Both the position numbers and the translations under genes were made by a program. From NCBI GenBank assembly GCA_033030425.1, contig JAUFSD010000003.1, positions 186,001-250,000 on the forward strand: a DNA stretch of 64,000 nt. Direction: 5' to 3'. Below the pieces are notes generated by a model. That model had not been told where the DNA came from, ran no database searches, and saw only the letters and a list, made by a program, of their open reading frames with translations. Source of the stretch: Verpa conica. Lineage: Eukaryota > Ascomycota > Pezizomycetes > Pezizales > Morchellaceae. Below, in pieces: positions 62,792 to 64,000 of this stretch (the stretch's first letter is position 1; each line of letters opens with the position of its first letter).

Positions 62792-63628
62792 ATGGACTTG
62801 ACATCCCTCTCGTCTACTCTCCCCCGCAGTAACCCCTCTACCGAAGACCCAGACCAGCTCTCTTCAACCCTACTACTAGCCGCCTTCAAACAAACTGCTC
62901 TCTCTGTTACAACCCTCTATAAGACTGCTGCCAACGAGGCTGAACGCTCACGCCGGGAAGGAAGGGCAGAGGGCTATCAGGATTGCATCGATGACCTACT
63001 ACTATTTGTAGATAAGATCGAGGGAAGATGTGACAAAAACTCACTAGAAATGATGCGACAGTGGGCACTGTCTAGACGGAGGAAGGCCGGTGGCGGTGGA
63101 AAGACAAAGTCCCGACGCGAGGACCGGGAGGAAAGCGTTGACAGTGAGGAACTTCCTACAATCGATAATAATACTGGGTCTGCCTCTCCACCGTCCCAGC
63201 AGAACCATAGCCCAACACCTGCCCAGCAACAGTCTACAAACAATGCTGCCCCATCCATGAAATCTCAACCGAGCGACATACGTCAACAGACCCCAGTGTT
63301 CAGTTTCCGCTCTGATATCGACCTACCACGACACATCCCACCTCCGCCGCGCTTCGATAATAATAACTTTGAAGAACTGGCAGATACAGAGCTATGCTCG
63401 CCACCGACATCTCCAACGCTTTCAGCACATAATGGCAACATTTTCCCTCGGGCAGGCTCCAACACTGCTAACCCTTCAAATTTCCGTCTTGGAAGCCCTC
63501 CTTCGACTGGGAGGCACATACAACAGCGTGTAGGGAATAAAAGAAGAATGTCAAACATGGCGGACTTTTTCGATTTTCCGGGGATAGAAAAGATTCAGTT
63601 TGAGAACAAAAGGAGACGGCACCAGTAG
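62792..63628 (+). CDS. HAPSTR1/C16orf72-like (DUF4588) protein
   Basis: Single exon, 278 aa. The only ordered part is the N-terminal helix region at about 27-95: LLLAAFKQTALSVTTLYKTA, then EAERSRREGRAEGYQDCIDD and LLLFVDKIEG...MRQWALSRRRK. The pattern of an amphipathic helix with VTxLYK, followed by an A/G-rich GYQDxxxDLLxF helix, resembles animal HAPSTR1, a stress-response partner of the HUWE1 ubiquitin ligase. The rest is Ser/Pro-rich and disordered, ending in a basic KRRRHQ. A nuclear role is plausible from the basic clusters. I am fairly sure it is a conserved ascomycete protein but only moderately sure of the HAPSTR1 link. It is divergent from the ISWI gene. Confidence 0.6.
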   Translation: MDLTSLSSTLPRSNPSTEDPDQLSSTLLLAAFKQTALSVTTLYKTAANEAERSRREGRAEGYQDCIDDLLLFVDKIEGRCDKNSLEMMRQWALSRRRKAGGGGKTKSRREDREESVDSEELPTIDNNTGSASPPSQQNHSPTPAQQQSTNNAAPSMKSQPSDIRQQTPVFSFRSDIDLPRHIPPPPRFDNNNFEELADTELCSPPTSPTLSAHNGNIFPRAGSNTANPSNFRLGSPPSTGRHIQQRVGNKRRMSNMADFFDFPGIEKIQFENKRRRHQ

Positions 63629-64000
63629 CCTATTATACACTCTAGACGGTGGGATTAGAGATGCTTATATACAAGATCTCGGGGACGAAGCCGAGATAAT
63701 TCTACTACGAGACATACGAAGCGGTAGATTCAGTTGAATTGGTTGTATTGTGGATGTACGTATATTCGGCTTCAGCGGGGCGGCAGGCCGCAAAAGAAGT
63801 GATTCATTGTTCATTTTTTTCCCTTTCTTTTGCGTTGCATTTCACTTTTGTTGGGTGCTGGGGAGTCGAGGGGTCATTATAGATTGGTGGAGGTAGCATT
63901 TTACTGTTTCTTCAGAAAGAAGGAAAGAAACATTTATTTGAGTTGAGGAGATTGTTCAAGGCTTCATTGGTGCTGTCTCTAAGATTGAGGATTATTTTTA
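63629..64000. other. 3' flank at right edge
   Basis: 3' flank of the HAPSTR1-like gene up to the window edge. T-rich patches; no gene start recognised. Confidence 0.6.

Overview
The window is nuclear DNA of a filamentous ascomycete (Pezizomycotina). The reasons are many short GT-AG introns (mostly 46-130 nt, often with CTAAY branch points), a WetA conidiation regulator, a HeLo/NB-ARC/TPR NLR protein, a Slt2/MpkA-type MAP kinase and a fungal GT1 sterol-glucosyltransferase-like gene. The class cannot be fixed from this sequence. Seventeen protein genes are supported; most were rebuilt by joining exons, and in each the exon phases and the total length close exactly in frame. I recognised no rRNA, tRNA, CRISPR array or intact transposase gene.

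Layout. 1-12 kb: 3' end of a PLD1/Spo14 phospholipase D gene (+), a gamma-glutamyltranspeptidase-like gene (+), an unrecognised low-complexity protein (-) and a Dal5-family MFS transporter (+). 12-17 kb: a large PNUTS-like PP1-regulator gene (-; TFIIS-N domain, KTVRW motif, CCCH finger). 17.5-19.2 kb: mitochondrial tRNA 2-thiouridylase MTU1/SLM3 (+), in divergent orientation to PNUTS. 22.4-24.6 kb: wetA (+), between a 3.3 kb and a 4.5 kb gene-free stretch. 29-31 kb: guanine deaminase (+) with an 8-nt microexon. 31.6-37.4 kb: GT1 glycosyltransferase (-) and AIM24-family protein (-). 38.7-44.7 kb: calponin-homology/coiled-coil protein (+) and secreted beta-lactamase-fold hydrolase (+). 45.2-49.1 kb: NLR (-). 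51-52.7 kb: cell-wall-integrity MAPK (-) with an 11-nt microexon. 55.5-57.2 kb: PLD-superfamily protein (-). 57.7-61.6 kb: ISWI remodeller (-). 62.8-63.6 kb: a HAPSTR1/DUF4588-like protein (+).

The genes do not form a pathway cluster. They look like ordinary housekeeping and regulatory neighbours: lipid signalling, chromatin and transcription termination, tRNA modification, purine salvage, cell-wall signalling, conidiation and immunity. The observations most worth following up are the microexon that carries the HxH zinc ligands of guanine deaminase, a possible isoform switch in the PNUTS gene (a 644-nt intron before the zinc-finger exon and a 99-nt frame-neutral intron candidate), a 445-bp MITE-like element flanked by TA, the NLR, and two palindromes in promoter regions. 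I did not find a clearly new multi-gene system.
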